A stretch of 64,000 nucleotides of DNA. It comes from JAAXHH01 sp965225915 (GTDB lineage Bacteria; JAAXHH01). A program made the position numbers and the translations under genes. Under the pieces are notes generated by a model, which was given only the letters and a program-made list of their open reading frames with translations, searched no databases and was not told the DNA's origin. Every line of letters starts with the position of its first letter. Within the stretch, counting starts at the first letter, position 1. This document shows positions 1 through 8,964 of this stretch, piece after piece. Location: contig OZ245326.1 of NCBI GenBank assembly GCA_965225915.1, positions 1,550,001 to 1,614,000 on the forward strand, in the 5' to 3' direction.

Positions 1-1840
1 TCTCCATCAACCAGTTCTCCGCTTCTTGCTTCCAGTCCGCGGCGAGTCCGCCGTCCGGTGCTTCGGTCCCGATTTCTATTCTGCTGGACACTTCCTCCCG
101 CAGCCGCGAGAGAGAGGAAGACAGTTCGGCCGTCCGCCCCGGCGCCTCGCCGAACCAGAAGGGCATGGTTGGCGGCATTCCCTGGGCGTCTTCGACCCGT
201 ATCTTGCCCTTTTCCACCCGCAGGATCCGCCACGAGTTGTTTCCCAGCTGAACGATATCTCCGGCCGTGCTCTCGATGGCGAAGTCCTCGTTCAGCGTGC
301 CGATGAAGGTCTCGGTGGGTTCCATGATCACGTCGTAGTCGAATTGGTCCGGGATCGTCCCGCCCGACATGAGGGCGTTAATCCGGGCCCCTTTGCGGCC
401 CCTGATCGTGCCGTTCAACAGGTCCCGCTGGATGTAGGCGTATTTCCGTCCCCGCCGGGGTGTGTAGCCCTCGGCCAGCATGGACACGACGCCATCGAAG
501 TCCTCACGCGAAAGATCCCGGTATGGATAGGCACGCCGCACCAGGTGGTACAGGTCGTCCTCGCTGAAATCGCAGTTGGCCACCTCGGCAATGATCTGCT
601 GGGCGAGCACATCGAGAGGCTGCTGTGGGATGATGATCCGGTCCAGTTCGCCCCGCCGCACGGAATCCAGGATCGCCGCCGCTTCTACCAGTTCGTCGCG
701 CGTCAGGGGAAAGAGCCGTCCCCTGGGCGTGCCCGTGATCGTGTGTCCGGAACGGCCTACCCGCTGTATCAGGGTCGCGATCGCCTTGGGCGATCCGATC
801 TGGCATACGAGGTCGACGGACCCTATGTCGATACCCAACTCAAGAGAGGCCGTGGCCACGAGGGTCTTCAACGTGCCGGCCTTCAGCCGCTGCTCGGCGT
901 CATGACGGTGTTCCTTCGACATGCTGCCGTGGTGGGACGTGACGTGCTCTGAACCTAGCCGGTCGGTGAGGTGGCGGGCCAGCCGTTCCGACATGCTGCG
1001 CGTCGGGACGAAGATAAGCGTGGTCCGGTGCCGGAGTATGAGTTCCTCCAGGCGTTCGTAGACTTCCCCCCACACCTCGTTCGACATGACGGCCATAAGG
1101 GGGGAACGGGGGACCTCGATCTTCAGCTCGAGTTTCCGGCGGTGCCCCGTGTCGAGGATCGTGCATCCCCTGCCCTTCTCATAGCCGGCGCCGGTCAGAA
1201 AATGGGCGATCTGTTCTATGGGCTTCTGCGTGGCCGAGATGCCGATGCGCGTCAGTGGTCCCGAGGTAAGCCGCTCCAGGCGCTCTACAGAAAGGGCCAG
1301 GTGCGACCCCCGCTTGTTGCCCACCAGCGCGTGGATCTCGTCGACCATGAGCGTGTGCACGCCCGACAGGATACGGCGGCCGCCCGCGCTCGTAAGCAGC
1401 AGGTAGAGGCTCTCCGGCGTCGTGACCAGGATATGGGGCGGATGCTTCGTCATGGCGGCACGCTCGCTGACCGGCGTATCGCCCGTGCGGACCGCCACGC
1501 GGATGGGGACGTCGGGCCTGCCGCGCTCCTTGAGGATCGCCTTTATGCCCTGTAACGGGACTTGCAGATTGGCGTGAATGTCGTTGCTGAGGGCCTTCAG
1601 GGGCGATACGTAGACGATCTGGGTGCCCTCGGGGAGCGATCCGTACTGGCCCTGGCGGACCAGGTCGTCGATCGACGCCAGGAAGGCCGCCAGGGTCTTA
1701 CCCGATCCAGTGGGCGCGGCGATCAGCGTATTTTTGTGCTGCTTGATTACCGGCCAGGCCCGGTTCTGAATGTCGGAAGGTTCGTCGAACCGGTCCTTGA
1801 ACCAGGCGGCCACGGCGGGATGGAAGAGGTCGTTGATCAT
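1..1840 (-). CDS. Lhr-type DEAD/DEAH-box helicase, C-terminus outside window
   Basis: Superfamily 2 ATP-dependent helicase of the Lhr/large helicase-related type, which acts on DNA or DNA:RNA hybrids in repair. The reading frame is open from an ATG at 1840 to the window edge, about 613 residues, so the C-terminal part (usually several hundred residues more) is missing. The N-terminus reads MINDLFHPAVAAWF, followed by a Q-motif-like IQNRAWP, Walker A APTGSGKT near residue 43, DEIH box (VDEIHALVG), SATQKP motif III, and the helicase C-domain with TSHHGSMSKEHR, TASLELGIDIG and QRVGRSGH. These motif spellings are characteristic of Lhr. It faces away from its neighbour and seems to stand alone. 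I am sure of the family. The exact substrate cannot be told from sequence. Confidence 0.93.
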   Translation of the reverse strand, partial: MINDLFHPAVAAWFKDRFDEPSDIQNRAWPVIKQHKNTLIAAPTGSGKTLAAFLASIDDLVRQGQYGSLPEGTQIVYVSPLKALSNDIHANLQVPLQGIKAILKERGRPDVPIRVAVRTGDTPVSERAAMTKHPPHILVTTPESLYLLLTSAGGRRILSGVHTLMVDEIHALVGNKRGSHLALSVERLERLTSGPLTRIGISATQKPIEQIAHFLTGAGYEKGRGCTILDTGHRRKLELKIEVPRSPLMAVMSNEVWGEVYERLEELILRHRTTLIFVPTRSMSERLARHLTDRLGSEHVTSHHGSMSKEHRHDAEQRLKAGTLKTLVATASLELGIDIGSVDLVCQIGSPKAIATLIQRVGRSGHTITGTPRGRLFPLTRDELVEAAAILDSVRRGELDRIIIPQQPLDVLAQQIIAEVANCDFSEDDLYHLVRRAYPYRDLSREDFDGVVSMLAEGYTPRRGRKYAYIQRDLLNGTIRGRKGARINALMSGGTIPDQFDYDVIMEPTETFIGTLNEDFAIESTAGDIVQLGNNSWRILRVEKGKIRVEDAQGMPPTMPFWFGEAPGRTAELSSSLSRLREEVSSRIEIGTEAPDGGLAADWKQEAENWLME

Positions 1841-2371
1841 TTGTTGTTCGGAGTTGAATGACCGGGAATTTACAGCCGGCGGTCACGATAGGAGCGTGAG
1901 GCCCGGTACCAGCAGGCAATGCCTTGATATGAAGGAAGCTTAACATCACGTCCCGGTCAAGGATTCAGTGCGATTCGTGCGTCGTTCCATTCAAACTGAT
2001 CCTGTTTCGGGGTAAGCATTCTCTATCGTATTTATTGTAGTAAACTGGACGTTTAATTCCTGGCCATTCTCTTAGTAGAAGGCAACCGGTAGCCGACCAC
2101 GGTCACAGCGACGAGTGAACGGCGTGACATGCTGTGCACTCACAGACATCACCAGCGTCCACTTCAGCCTGATCCGCAACGGATAGAACTGGCGCTCAGA
2201 AGGCTCCAGTCCGGGGATTTGCTGGCTGACCGTGCCGATTCTTGCTGTTTAGTTGATCATGATTGCTCTCCTTCCATCGCATCTCAAATATCCTATTGAT
2301 TTACGAAACGAAGTGGGCGTCAGTATGAATTTGTATAGGACTTGAAATCCAGCTTCAATGAGGAGGGTTAC
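1841..2371. other. Intergenic stretch, no gene recognised
   Basis: About 530 bases between the divergent Lhr helicase and the AraC-like gene. It must contain both promoters. A short open stretch at about 2162-2250 on the + strand reads like protein (QRIELALRRLQSGD) but has no start and ends in a stop, so it may be a relic. No tRNA, terminator hairpin or repeat stands out. Confidence 0.5.
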
Positions 2372-3306
2372 ATGGCTAGTTTGGGCGTACATGGAAAGGC
2401 GAAATACACCACCGGTACCCGTATTGGAACCAGCCACGGCCAGGGCTGGGAAGGGGTGCTGGCTGAACGCTGGAGCCACTCGGAAGGCGACCTCGGTGAG
2501 GTTCAGGTTCGCGATACGGAAGTCATCGTCATGCTTAAGAGCAGGTTGCATGTGAGGCGGCGCGGCGACGGCCAGATACAGCATTGCAACGCCGTCCCGG
2601 GCACGATCTGGCTCTGTCCCAACGGCGTTCGCGAAGACATGATCCACCTCTACGGGGATGTCAAGGAGAGCATTCACCTCTTCCTTCCCGCCTTACCGCT
2701 GTCGCAAACTGTGGTCCAGGAAATCGATATCGATCCCGACACCGTCCACCTGAATTACCACGGCGGCTTTCGCGATCCCCTGATCGAGCAGATCGCGTGG
2801 GCGAGCTTCCCCTCGCTGAAATCACCGATAAGTGCGGCTTCTCCTCCCAGGCACACTTCACCCGGTGGTTCAAGCAATTTGTAGGCACCACGCCGGGCGA
2901 ATACTTCAGCATTTCCCACAATGTGGCTGCTGCAAGTCCCCTGGAAGATGGGAAGGACAGCAAAACAGTCGATTTGACGGCTGAACGACAAGGCGATGTC
3001 CTGTCCATCATCGTGAGTGGACAAGTCAATGATACCACCACCTCGGACCTCGAGAAGGCAGTACGAAACGCGACCAGGGAAACCGACCGGGCCGTGATAT
3101 TGGATTTTGGAGAAACTACCTTAATCAGCAACCGGGGACTGCAGGCTATCCTCCTGATCGCGCGGGAACTTCAAAGCCAGAATGTCATGTTAGTTCTCTG
3201 TGCCCTTTCCGCTCGCGATCGCGAGAAGTTCAGGGTAACCGGCCTCGAGATGATTCTTCCCATCCACGAGTCCAGAGCTCAAGCGCTCGCCTCCCTGTCT
3301 GGCTGA
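2372..3306 (+). pseudogene. AraC-family regulator fused to a STAS domain, broken by deletion and frameshift
   Basis: The ATG at 2372 follows a strong ribosome site (GAGGAGGG) and opens an AraC-type sensor half: HSEGDLGEVQV, LKSRLHVRRRGDGQ, VPGTIWLCPNGV, to about residue 145 (RDPLIEQIAWA). The frame then shifts near 2805-2815. The other frame continues with the second helix-turn-helix of AraC proteins (LPLAEITDKCGFSSQAHFTR, then FKQFVGTTPGEYF). The first helix-turn-helix, about 55-60 residues, is absent, so a deletion with its junction at about 2810 explains both the loss and the shift. After it, in the same frame, comes a complete STAS (anti-sigma-factor antagonist) domain, TVDLTAERQGDVLSIIVSG through LEMILPIHESRAQALASL, ending at 3306. 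The STAS part could still be made from an internal start, but I see no good one. AraC-STAS fusion is not an arrangement I know. Confidence 0.75.
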
Positions 3307-3479
3307 TCGCGCGAATTCGAGCATTGCGGCTGAACCTGCTGGATCCTCGCGTACGGTTTCAGCGAACGGCTCAGTACCGATACCGCCCAATGTTGACTAT
3401 GTGTGATTTGCGAGCCGAAGGAGTGAGGTGTCGCAATCGAACGGAGCGCCACTCGTGGCCTTTGGAGCGTTGATCATGG

Positions 3480-3644
3480 CTAGACCGAAATCCCGATCAC
3501 CAGCATGACGGTCCCGAGGATGAGCGCGATCAATCCCCTGTTCCGGGTGGTGAGCCCGATCCGCTCTATCGTTCTACCGCCGGCCCATACGAGCACGCCC
3601 GAGCCAAACAGGTATATCCCGGCGACGATCAACAACGCGCTCAT
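3480..3644 (-). CDS. Small membrane protein, 54 residues
   Basis: A short frame, ATG at 3644, reads MSALLIVAGIYLFGSGVLV, WAGGRTIERIGLTTRNRG, LIALILGTVMLVIGISV, stop. Two hydrophobic helices (about residues 3-21 and 37-53) are separated by a positively charged loop, so both ends probably lie outside the cytoplasm. It starts 50 bases after the stop of the dioxygenase gene on the same strand and may be the third gene of that transcript. I do not recognise a family. Codon use and the regular two-helix pattern make it credible. Confidence 0.6.
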   Translation of the reverse strand: MSALLIVAGIYLFGSGVLVWAGGRTIERIGLTTRNRGLIALILGTVMLVIGISV

Positions 3645-3694
3645 GCCGCTGCTCGATTCTCCATGGCGTTTTTCGATCCCCTGCCTCTTATGAA

Positions 3695-4489
3695 CTACGC
3701 CTCGTAAATCACCGGACAGTAAGCCGGATCGTCGAGATGCTGCACGTAGTACGCGTCGCTTCCCTCAACCGGACGGGCGTTTTCGGACCGCAGGTGGAAG
3801 GCGAAGCTGCGGCGCGGTTCTCCGGAGGTATTAGGTCCGCTGGCGTGGTAGGTATGCCGGTCGTGGAAACTGACGGCACTTGGCGGCAGGACCGCTGCGG
3901 CTTCTTCCCATGTTTCGCCCTTGGGCACGGGGATGTCCTTCCGCTGAGCCTCGTGGTCGTGCCCAAAGAAATCTCCGCTTTTAAGCAGTCCCCACCGGTG
4001 CGAACCCCGCACGAACCGCATGGGTCCGGACGCCGCGGTTACGTCGCTCACAGCGACCCAGGCCGTGAACAGTTCGCCGTCAAGGTAACCCCAGTACTGC
4101 TTGTCCTGGTGCCACCCCACGTTGCCCGTCACCACGCCACCCGGCGGCTTGTAGAGCATCTGGGACGCCCACAGCTGGACGCGCTTTGCGCCAAGGAGAG
4201 CCGCCGCCCAACGTCCGATTTCAGGGTATGTGGCCAGTTCGTAGATGGTGCGGTCCGACAGGTGCGCCTGGTTGATCTTGCGGATGCACGTAGGGTCGTC
4301 TCCCGGATTCCATGCACGGTGGGGCGGCACACCGGTTTCGTACGTGCCGTTCATCACCTCGTCCATGCTTGCCGTCACCCGTTCGATCAGGTCGGCAGAG
4401 ACGATCGGCGGCGACAGGTAGAAGCCGTCGCGCAGGTATTGGTCCCGGGCATCTTGGGGGATGGACAACCTGGGGATGGACAGGGTCAT
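3695..4489 (-). CDS. Phytanoyl-CoA dioxygenase (PhyH) family protein
   Basis: A 264-residue Fe(II)/2-oxoglutarate-dependent oxygenase of the PhyH family. These enzymes hydroxylate small carbon skeletons in the cytoplasm. The iron-binding facial triad is visible: the HxD pair at H127 and D129 in GWHQDKQYWG, the distal histidine in TYHASGPN (H215), and the 2-oxoglutarate-contacting arginine just after it (R227, EPRRSF). The strand motif GPMRFVRGSHRWG is also typical. It begins six bases after the stop of the M20 amidohydrolase, so the two are almost certainly co-transcribed and may act on the same compound. Bacterial PhyH members have very varied substrates, so the true one is unknown. Confidence 0.93.
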   Translation of the reverse strand: MTLSIPRLSIPQDARDQYLRDGFYLSPPIVSADLIERVTASMDEVMNGTYETGVPPHRAWNPGDDPTCIRKINQAHLSDRTIYELATYPEIGRWAAALLGAKRVQLWASQMLYKPPGGVVTGNVGWHQDKQYWGYLDGELFTAWVAVSDVTAASGPMRFVRGSHRWGLLKSGDFFGHDHEAQRKDIPVPKGETWEEAAAVLPPSAVSFHDRHTYHASGPNTSGEPRRSFAFHLRSENARPVEGSDAYYVQHLDDPAYCPVIYEA

Positions 4490-4495
4490 CGGTCC

Positions 4496-5908
4496 TTATT
4501 CCTCCGGCAGCGCACTCTTGTAGGTGACTCCGTCTCTCACCTCGTCGAATTCCTCGCCGGCCCTGGCAAGCAGGTCCGGGTTCCGCAACAGGTCAAGGCC
4601 CGTCAGCGCCATGGCCTTGGCGGCGAAAAGCATGCCCTTGCTACCGATGCTCGATCCGGAGGACGCCACCATCTGCCAGCTGTGGGCAGGGGTTCCCAGG
4701 GGCCAGCAGCAGGACGTAATCTGTCCCGTCGGCGTAATCCAGCTCACGTCGCCCACGTCGGTGGATCCCTCCACCGGAAGGCCCGCTTCGGTGTGGGGCA
4801 GCACTTGGGTCCACAGGGGATTCTCGATGCTTTCGGTGATGGTGTCTTTCGGTACGGCTTTATGTGTACGATCGAAGGCCCCCTGGATCGCTTTGTCGGG
4901 AAAAGTGGCCTGAAGCTGCCGCGCGAAGCGCCGCTCCTCCGCGGTGAATGCGAGGTCATTGACCACCTGCATCTTCTTCAACATCAGGTCGGACAGGGTA
5001 TTGTTAGGCAGTACCTCGAAGCAGCCCGCGACGAACTCGATGTCGTGGGTTGTGCCGCTCATCAGTGCGGCCCCCCTGGCGATGTCCTGCACGCGTTCGT
5101 ACATCGCGTCCACCTGCTCCCGCTCCGGCGCCCGGATATAGTACCACACCTGGGCGTAGGCCGGGACCACGTTCGGCGCCTCCCCCCCACTGGTCACGAC
5201 GCTGTGGATCCGTGCTTCCGACATCACGTGCTCCCGAAGGTAGTTCATACCCACGTCCATCAGCATGACGCCGTCCAGCGCGCTGCGTCCGAGGTGAGGC
5301 GCCGCGGCCGCGTGGGAAGCAACCCCGTGGAAGTTGACCTTGAAGGAATTAAGGGCCAGGGAGGAACCGTTCCAGACCAGGTTCGTGGCGCCGGGATGCC
5401 AGGTGATGGCGGCGTCCAGATCGTCGAAGGCGCCGTCCCGCGCCATCAGTACCTTGCCTATCACCTGCTCTTCCGCCGGACAGCCGTAGAACCGGATCGT
5501 TCCGCCGACGCCGTCCTGCTCCATCGCCCGCTTGAGGGCCATCACGGAGCCCAGGCACGCCGTGCCGTACAGGTTGTGACCGCACCCATGTCCGGGTCCG
5601 CCCGGCTCGATGGCCTCCTTCTCCGCGGACACCGTCTGCGACAAGCCCGGCAACGCATCGTATTCGCCCAGGAAGCCGATTATCGGGTCTCCCGAGCCCC
5701 ACGTGGCGACGAAGGCCGTGGACATCCCGCCGACGCCCCACTCGATGGAGAAGCCATCCGCTTCCAGTTCTCTGGCCAGCAGTTCCGATGCATAGGTCTC
5801 CTGCAGGGCGATCTGCGGATGATCCCAGATATCCCTGGCGACCGTTGACAGCCGGCCGTCCTGGCTGTTTACGAAATCGACAATCAGTTTTTCCGAACTC
5901 ATGGGCAT
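4496..5908 (-). CDS. M20-family amidohydrolase (AbgB-like)
   Basis: A 470-residue zinc amidohydrolase resembling the p-aminobenzoyl-glutamate hydrolase subunit AbgB. It would cleave an amide bond in an N-acyl or peptide-like substrate in the cytoplasm. The metal site shows as GFLGEYDALPG, GHGCGHN near residue 110, CPAEEQ (catalytic and metal Glu) and TWHPG. The dimerisation lid domain lies in the middle (VASHAAAAPHLGRSALDG). The C-terminal STDVGDVSW and GTPAHSW motifs also fit the family. The start at 5908 has GGAG nine bases upstream. A second ATG two codons later is possible. It is the first gene of a transcript with the PhyH dioxygenase six bases downstream and perhaps the 54-residue membrane protein after that. 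Confidence 0.92.
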   Translation of the reverse strand: MPMSSEKLIVDFVNSQDGRLSTVARDIWDHPQIALQETYASELLARELEADGFSIEWGVGGMSTAFVATWGSGDPIIGFLGEYDALPGLSQTVSAEKEAIEPGGPGHGCGHNLYGTACLGSVMALKRAMEQDGVGGTIRFYGCPAEEQVIGKVLMARDGAFDDLDAAITWHPGATNLVWNGSSLALNSFKVNFHGVASHAAAAPHLGRSALDGVMLMDVGMNYLREHVMSEARIHSVVTSGGEAPNVVPAYAQVWYYIRAPEREQVDAMYERVQDIARGAALMSGTTHDIEFVAGCFEVLPNNTLSDLMLKKMQVVNDLAFTAEERRFARQLQATFPDKAIQGAFDRTHKAVPKDTITESIENPLWTQVLPHTEAGLPVEGSTDVGDVSWITPTGQITSCCWPLGTPAHSWQMVASSGSSIGSKGMLFAAKAMALTGLDLLRNPDLLARAGEEFDEVRDGVTYKSALPEE

Positions 5909-6345
5909 GGGTCTCCAGATGGGGTGTGGAATGCTCGACGGGGATATGGTCTTGGTTTGTCTGTGCAGGATCAGGAGTATATTATAACGACCGTCCGACG
6001 TGTGGGCAAGCGAACCGTCTACCCATGGGGCTGGATCTCACCTGGACTGCAAAGCACCCGGGCGGGTTTTGTCTGCCACTGTAATCTTGACGGAAGCTCC
6101 CGGGTGAAGTTCCTTAGTTCAAGCTGGTTGTATGCGGGGATCTGCCGCGATGTGAGGAGTTCCTTAATTCAGGCTGGTTGTATGCGGGGATCTGCCGCGA
6201 TGTGAGGACTGCTGTAACTCTACTTACCAGCAATGTGGTTTCTACCGTAGTCTTTGGTGTAGATTCAATGTAGATACGACACGGAGTCATTACTCACACT
6301 AACTAGATATAGCCACAGGTTAAGACGAACTCAGAGCGTACCACC
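5909..6345. other. Intergenic region between divergent genes
   Basis: About 440 bases between the amidohydrolase (-) and the GIY-YIG gene (+). It contains one tandem 50-base duplication (listed separately) and presumably both promoters. Short frames across the repeat have no family resemblance and are not called. Confidence 0.6.
6108..6207. repeat. Tandem duplication, two 50-base units
   Basis: Unit 1 runs 6108-6157 and unit 2 runs 6158-6207. They begin AGTTCCTTA and end GCGATGTGAGG and differ at two positions (G/A and A/G in the first 15 bases). Nothing indicates a function. It looks like a recent slippage or unequal-exchange product. Confidence 0.93.
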
Positions 6346-7194
6346 ATGCGCCAGTTCGACCGGAAGTTCGGTGAGCGCCTCATCGAAGAATCGCCCATGA
6401 CGCCGGCGGTCTACCTGTTCAAGGATGGACAGGGGTCGGTGCTGTACGTGGGCAAGGCCGGGAACATCCGTCGGCGCCTCCAGCAGTACCGCAACGCCTC
6501 GCGGCGCAAGGTGCACCGCAAGATGCGGACGCTGGTCCGGGAGGCGAGCACCCTTGAGGTCATTCCGCGGGAATCGGAACGCGAAGCCCTGCTGCTAGAG
6601 AACGAACTGATTCGCAAGCTGCGTCCGCCATACAATGAGGACGGCACCTACGACTTCCTGTATCCGGCGATCGGAATCGGGGGCACCGAAAAACAGGCGC
6701 TGCTCTGCTTTACTACGCACGTTGATGCATGGGAGGACCTGGACCTTCGCTGGTACGGCGTGTTCAAGTCCCGGATGCGAGCGCTGGCCGCCTTCGACGC
6801 GCTGGTCTACCTGCTTGGGCTGATCGGGCATATCGAACCGGTAAGGCATCTTCCGCCCCATGAACGGATACGGGGCTCGCGCCTCACCGGCTACCGCCAG
6901 CTGTCGTCCGATATCGTGGCCTCGCTGGAGCGCTTCCTGTCCGGCGCCGGTCCCGACACGCTCGTACCCCTGACCCATCAACTGCTGGAGAAACCCGTCG
7001 CCCGCCACGACGCTTTGGAAGTCCAGCGGAACATCCGGACGCTGGCGCACTTCCACGAACGGGATCTCGCTCCCCTCCGCACGGCCATGCATTCGGCGGG
7101 CCGCCTTGGAACATACGTACCGCAGGCCGATCGGGACGCCATGTTCCTGTCTACGGATGAGCGACTCGGGACCGAAAACGACGCGAAACCTTGA
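6346..7194 (+). CDS. GIY-YIG nuclease domain protein (UvrC/Cho-like)
   Basis: A 282-residue protein with an N-terminal GIY-YIG nuclease fold like that of UvrC and Cho: AVYLFKDG (residues 21-28, the GIY strand with A-V-Y), LYVGKAGNIRRRL (33-45, the YIG strand and catalytic Arg), and the metal-binding Glu in ALLLENELIRKLRPPYN. UvrC incises DNA 3' of a lesion in nucleotide excision repair. This protein ends after about 180 more residues that I cannot assign, and it lacks the UvrB-binding, RNase H-like and helix-hairpin-helix parts, so it is closer to a Cho-type or free-standing nuclease than to UvrC. It stands alone. Confidence 0.88.
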   Translation: MRQFDRKFGERLIEESPMTPAVYLFKDGQGSVLYVGKAGNIRRRLQQYRNASRRKVHRKMRTLVREASTLEVIPRESEREALLLENELIRKLRPPYNEDGTYDFLYPAIGIGGTEKQALLCFTTHVDAWEDLDLRWYGVFKSRMRALAAFDALVYLLGLIGHIEPVRHLPPHERIRGSRLTGYRQLSSDIVASLERFLSGAGPDTLVPLTHQLLEKPVARHDALEVQRNIRTLAHFHERDLAPLRTAMHSAGRLGTYVPQADRDAMFLSTDERLGTENDAKP

Positions 7195-7330
7195 TCGCCT
7201 GAACCTTATTTACGAATCGAAGGTATGACGAGCATCACTGCCGAATAGCCTTGTTTTAGAGCTCTTCCCTTCTCGGACACCTGTTAATCTATCCTCAAGT
7301 TTTAAGGTATACGACTGTCTTGAAGTAAGG

Positions 7331-7382
7331 AATATTAGTTAATTGCTTTCTTTATTGACATCAGAAAGAAAATACTAATATT
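7331..7382. promoter_or_regulatory. Nested inverted repeat, candidate operator of the AbrB/PIN pair
   Basis: The outer arms AATATTAGT (7331-7339) and ACTAATATT (7374-7382) are exact inverse complements. Inner arms CTTTCT (7346-7351) and AGAAAG (7363-7368) lie within them. The site is just upstream of the antitoxin start, and a ribosome site GGAGGG follows it. AbrB-type antitoxins usually repress their own operon by binding a palindrome at this spot, so operator function is inferred from position and symmetry. Confidence 0.55.
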
Positions 7383-7404
7383 GTAATGAAGGAGGGAGAT
7401 GATC

Positions 7405-7638
7405 ATGATTGAATCCAGCATCACAAGCAAAGGACAAACGACGCTGCCCAAGGTGGTAAGGGAATCGCTTGGCTTAAAGGCAGGTGACAAGGTGCGCTAC
7501 GTGATCGCTGACCAGGAAGTCCGCATTCTACCCGTCCGCCCGATCGGACGGCTTTTTGGTGTCCTCAAGTATAGTGGCCCCGTCGTCACCGTTGATGAGA
7601 TGGAGCAGGCCGTTTCGCGGGGAGCCTGCGAAGAATGA
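7405..7638 (+). CDS. AbrB/SpoVT-type antitoxin
   Basis: A 77-residue swapped-hairpin (AbrB) DNA-binding protein, MIESSITSKGQTTLPKVVRE with LGLKAGDKVRYVI, the usual layout of the antitoxin in AbrB/PIN pairs. The N-terminal half is the DNA-binding beta-hairpin dimer. The C-terminal part (from about residue 45) should wrap the toxin. An ATG two codons earlier (7399) is also possible. The gene overlaps the downstream PIN gene by four bases (ATGA), the coupling expected for such a pair. It probably represses its own promoter through the inverted repeat upstream. Confidence 0.9.
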   Translation: MIESSITSKGQTTLPKVVRESLGLKAGDKVRYVIADQEVRILPVRPIGRLFGVLKYSGPVVTVDEMEQAVSRGACEE

Positions 7639-8027
7639 TTGCCCTGGACACCAACGTCCTCGTTCGCTTTCTCGTGTGCGACGACGAGGCGCAGGCCGAG
7701 TCCGCCCGGTCATTGCTCGCGTCTCTTTCGGCCGAACAACCGGGGTTTGTCTGCCGGGAAGTCACTCTCGAACTCGTTTCGGTCCTGGAACGCGCATACG
7801 GCTTTACCCGAAATCAGATCGCCGACGTGCTGGAGCAATTGGTCTCAACGGAGGCGCTGGTGGTGGAAGCGGCCGCCGATATCGCGCAAGCTGCTTACAG
7901 ATACGGGACGGGCGATGCGGAGTTCTCAGACCTGATGATTCTGGCCGCTGCCGAACGATCGCGAGCCCTGCCCCTGTACACTTTTGACCAGAAGGCCGCA
8001 CGGCTCGAAGGAGTGACTTTACTGTAA
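7635..8027 (+). CDS. PIN-domain toxin (VapC-like ribonuclease)
   Basis: A 130-residue PIN-fold endoribonuclease, presumably the toxin of the pair, cutting RNA when the antitoxin is lost. The acidic metal-binding residues are in place: D5 in MIALDTNVLVRFLV, the Glu in CREVTLELVSVLE, and the C-terminal GDAEFSDLMILAAAE and YTFDQKAARLEG. The length is typical. The start codon overlaps the antitoxin stop by four bases. The RNA target cannot be predicted from sequence. Confidence 0.93.
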   Translation: MIALDTNVLVRFLVCDDEAQAESARSLLASLSAEQPGFVCREVTLELVSVLERAYGFTRNQIADVLEQLVSTEALVVEAAADIAQAAYRYGTGDAEFSDLMILAAAERSRALPLYTFDQKAARLEGVTLL

Positions 8028-8106
8028 GGAACCAGTACTCGCCGGGTTGGCATTTACCCGATCAACCATATCACGAAGATGAACTTCGTAGAATCCGAGA
8101 CAAACC

Positions 8107-8964
8107 ATGTTCAAAAGCGTAATGCAGAATGTATGGGCGTTCGACGCGGAATGGGTTCCCGACCACGAAGCGGGGCGTTTGCTGTACGATCTGCCGACCG
8201 ACATGCCAGACCGTGAAGTCGTCCTTGAGATGTGGCGCATGAATGGCGCCTCCGAAGAAAAGCCGAGGCCCTTTCTCAAGTATGCCATGAGCCGGGTGGT
8301 ATCTATCGCCATGGTGACCAGGAGCCAGAATCAACTTGGAAAGGCAACGCTCAACCTGCGCGTACAGCCCAGGGACCCGGAGAATCCGGAGGATTGTAGC
8401 GAATCGGTGATCCTGTCACGTTTCCTGGAAAGCGTGGGCCAGCGCCAGCCCCAGCTCGTAGGATTCAACTCCACGGGATCGGACCTGCCGATCTTCATTC
8501 AGCGGGGAATCATCAAGGGGATCACCGCGGCCGGGTTCTGCAAGCGGCCGGACAAACCCTGGGAAGGATACGATTACTTCTCCCGTGCCAGCGAGTGGAA
8601 CGTGGACCTGATGACGGCCATCGGGGATTGGGGCAAGGCGCGCCCGTCCCTGAAGGAGATGGCGGTGCTGTCGGGCATACCGGGCAAGATGGAGGGCTTC
8701 GACGGGGACAGCGTCGCCGAGGCCTGGCTCGATGGTGATATCAGGCGCATCGCGCAATACAACCAGCACGACGCCGTAACGACCTACCTCGTCTGGCTGC
8801 GCATCGCCCACTTCGCGGGATTCTTCGACGACGGTCAGTACCAGGACGAACAGGACCTGGTACGATCCATGCTTAAAGCGAAGGCGAATTCACCGGAGAA
8901 CGAGCACTTGGCCGCCTACGTCCGGGAATGGGACCGGTTGAGGGGGATGGCGGAGGATGGGTGA
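8107..8964 (+). CDS. 3'-5' exonuclease related to the PolB proofreading domain
   Basis: A 285-residue DEDD-superfamily exonuclease of the type annotated as the PolB-like exonuclease family. Exo motif I is in WAFDAEWVPD near residue 12, motif II in GFNSTGSDLPIF (the Asp and its surroundings), and motif III in QYNQHDAVTTY. These three acidic motifs hold two metals for single-strand DNA or RNA 3' trimming. The gene stands alone, 79 bases downstream of the PIN toxin. A partner polymerase is absent, so its exact role, likely repair, is inferred. Confidence 0.85.
   Translation: MFKSVMQNVWAFDAEWVPDHEAGRLLYDLPTDMPDREVVLEMWRMNGASEEKPRPFLKYAMSRVVSIAMVTRSQNQLGKATLNLRVQPRDPENPEDCSESVILSRFLESVGQRQPQLVGFNSTGSDLPIFIQRGIIKGITAAGFCKRPDKPWEGYDYFSRASEWNVDLMTAIGDWGKARPSLKEMAVLSGIPGKMEGFDGDSVAEAWLDGDIRRIAQYNQHDAVTTYLVWLRIAHFAGFFDDGQYQDEQDLVRSMLKAKANSPENEHLAAYVREWDRLRGMAEDG

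Noticed and set aside
26..1555. Rightward open frames of 308 and 194 residues
   Set aside because: They lie opposite the Lhr helicase, whose motifs (Walker A, DEIH, QRVGRSGH) are unmistakable. The rightward products have no domain and are rich in Arg/His/Gly, as shadows are.
3737..5848. 703-residue rightward open frame
   Set aside because: It is the antisense of the amidohydrolase and dioxygenase genes and has no recognisable domain. High GC content leaves long antisense frames open.
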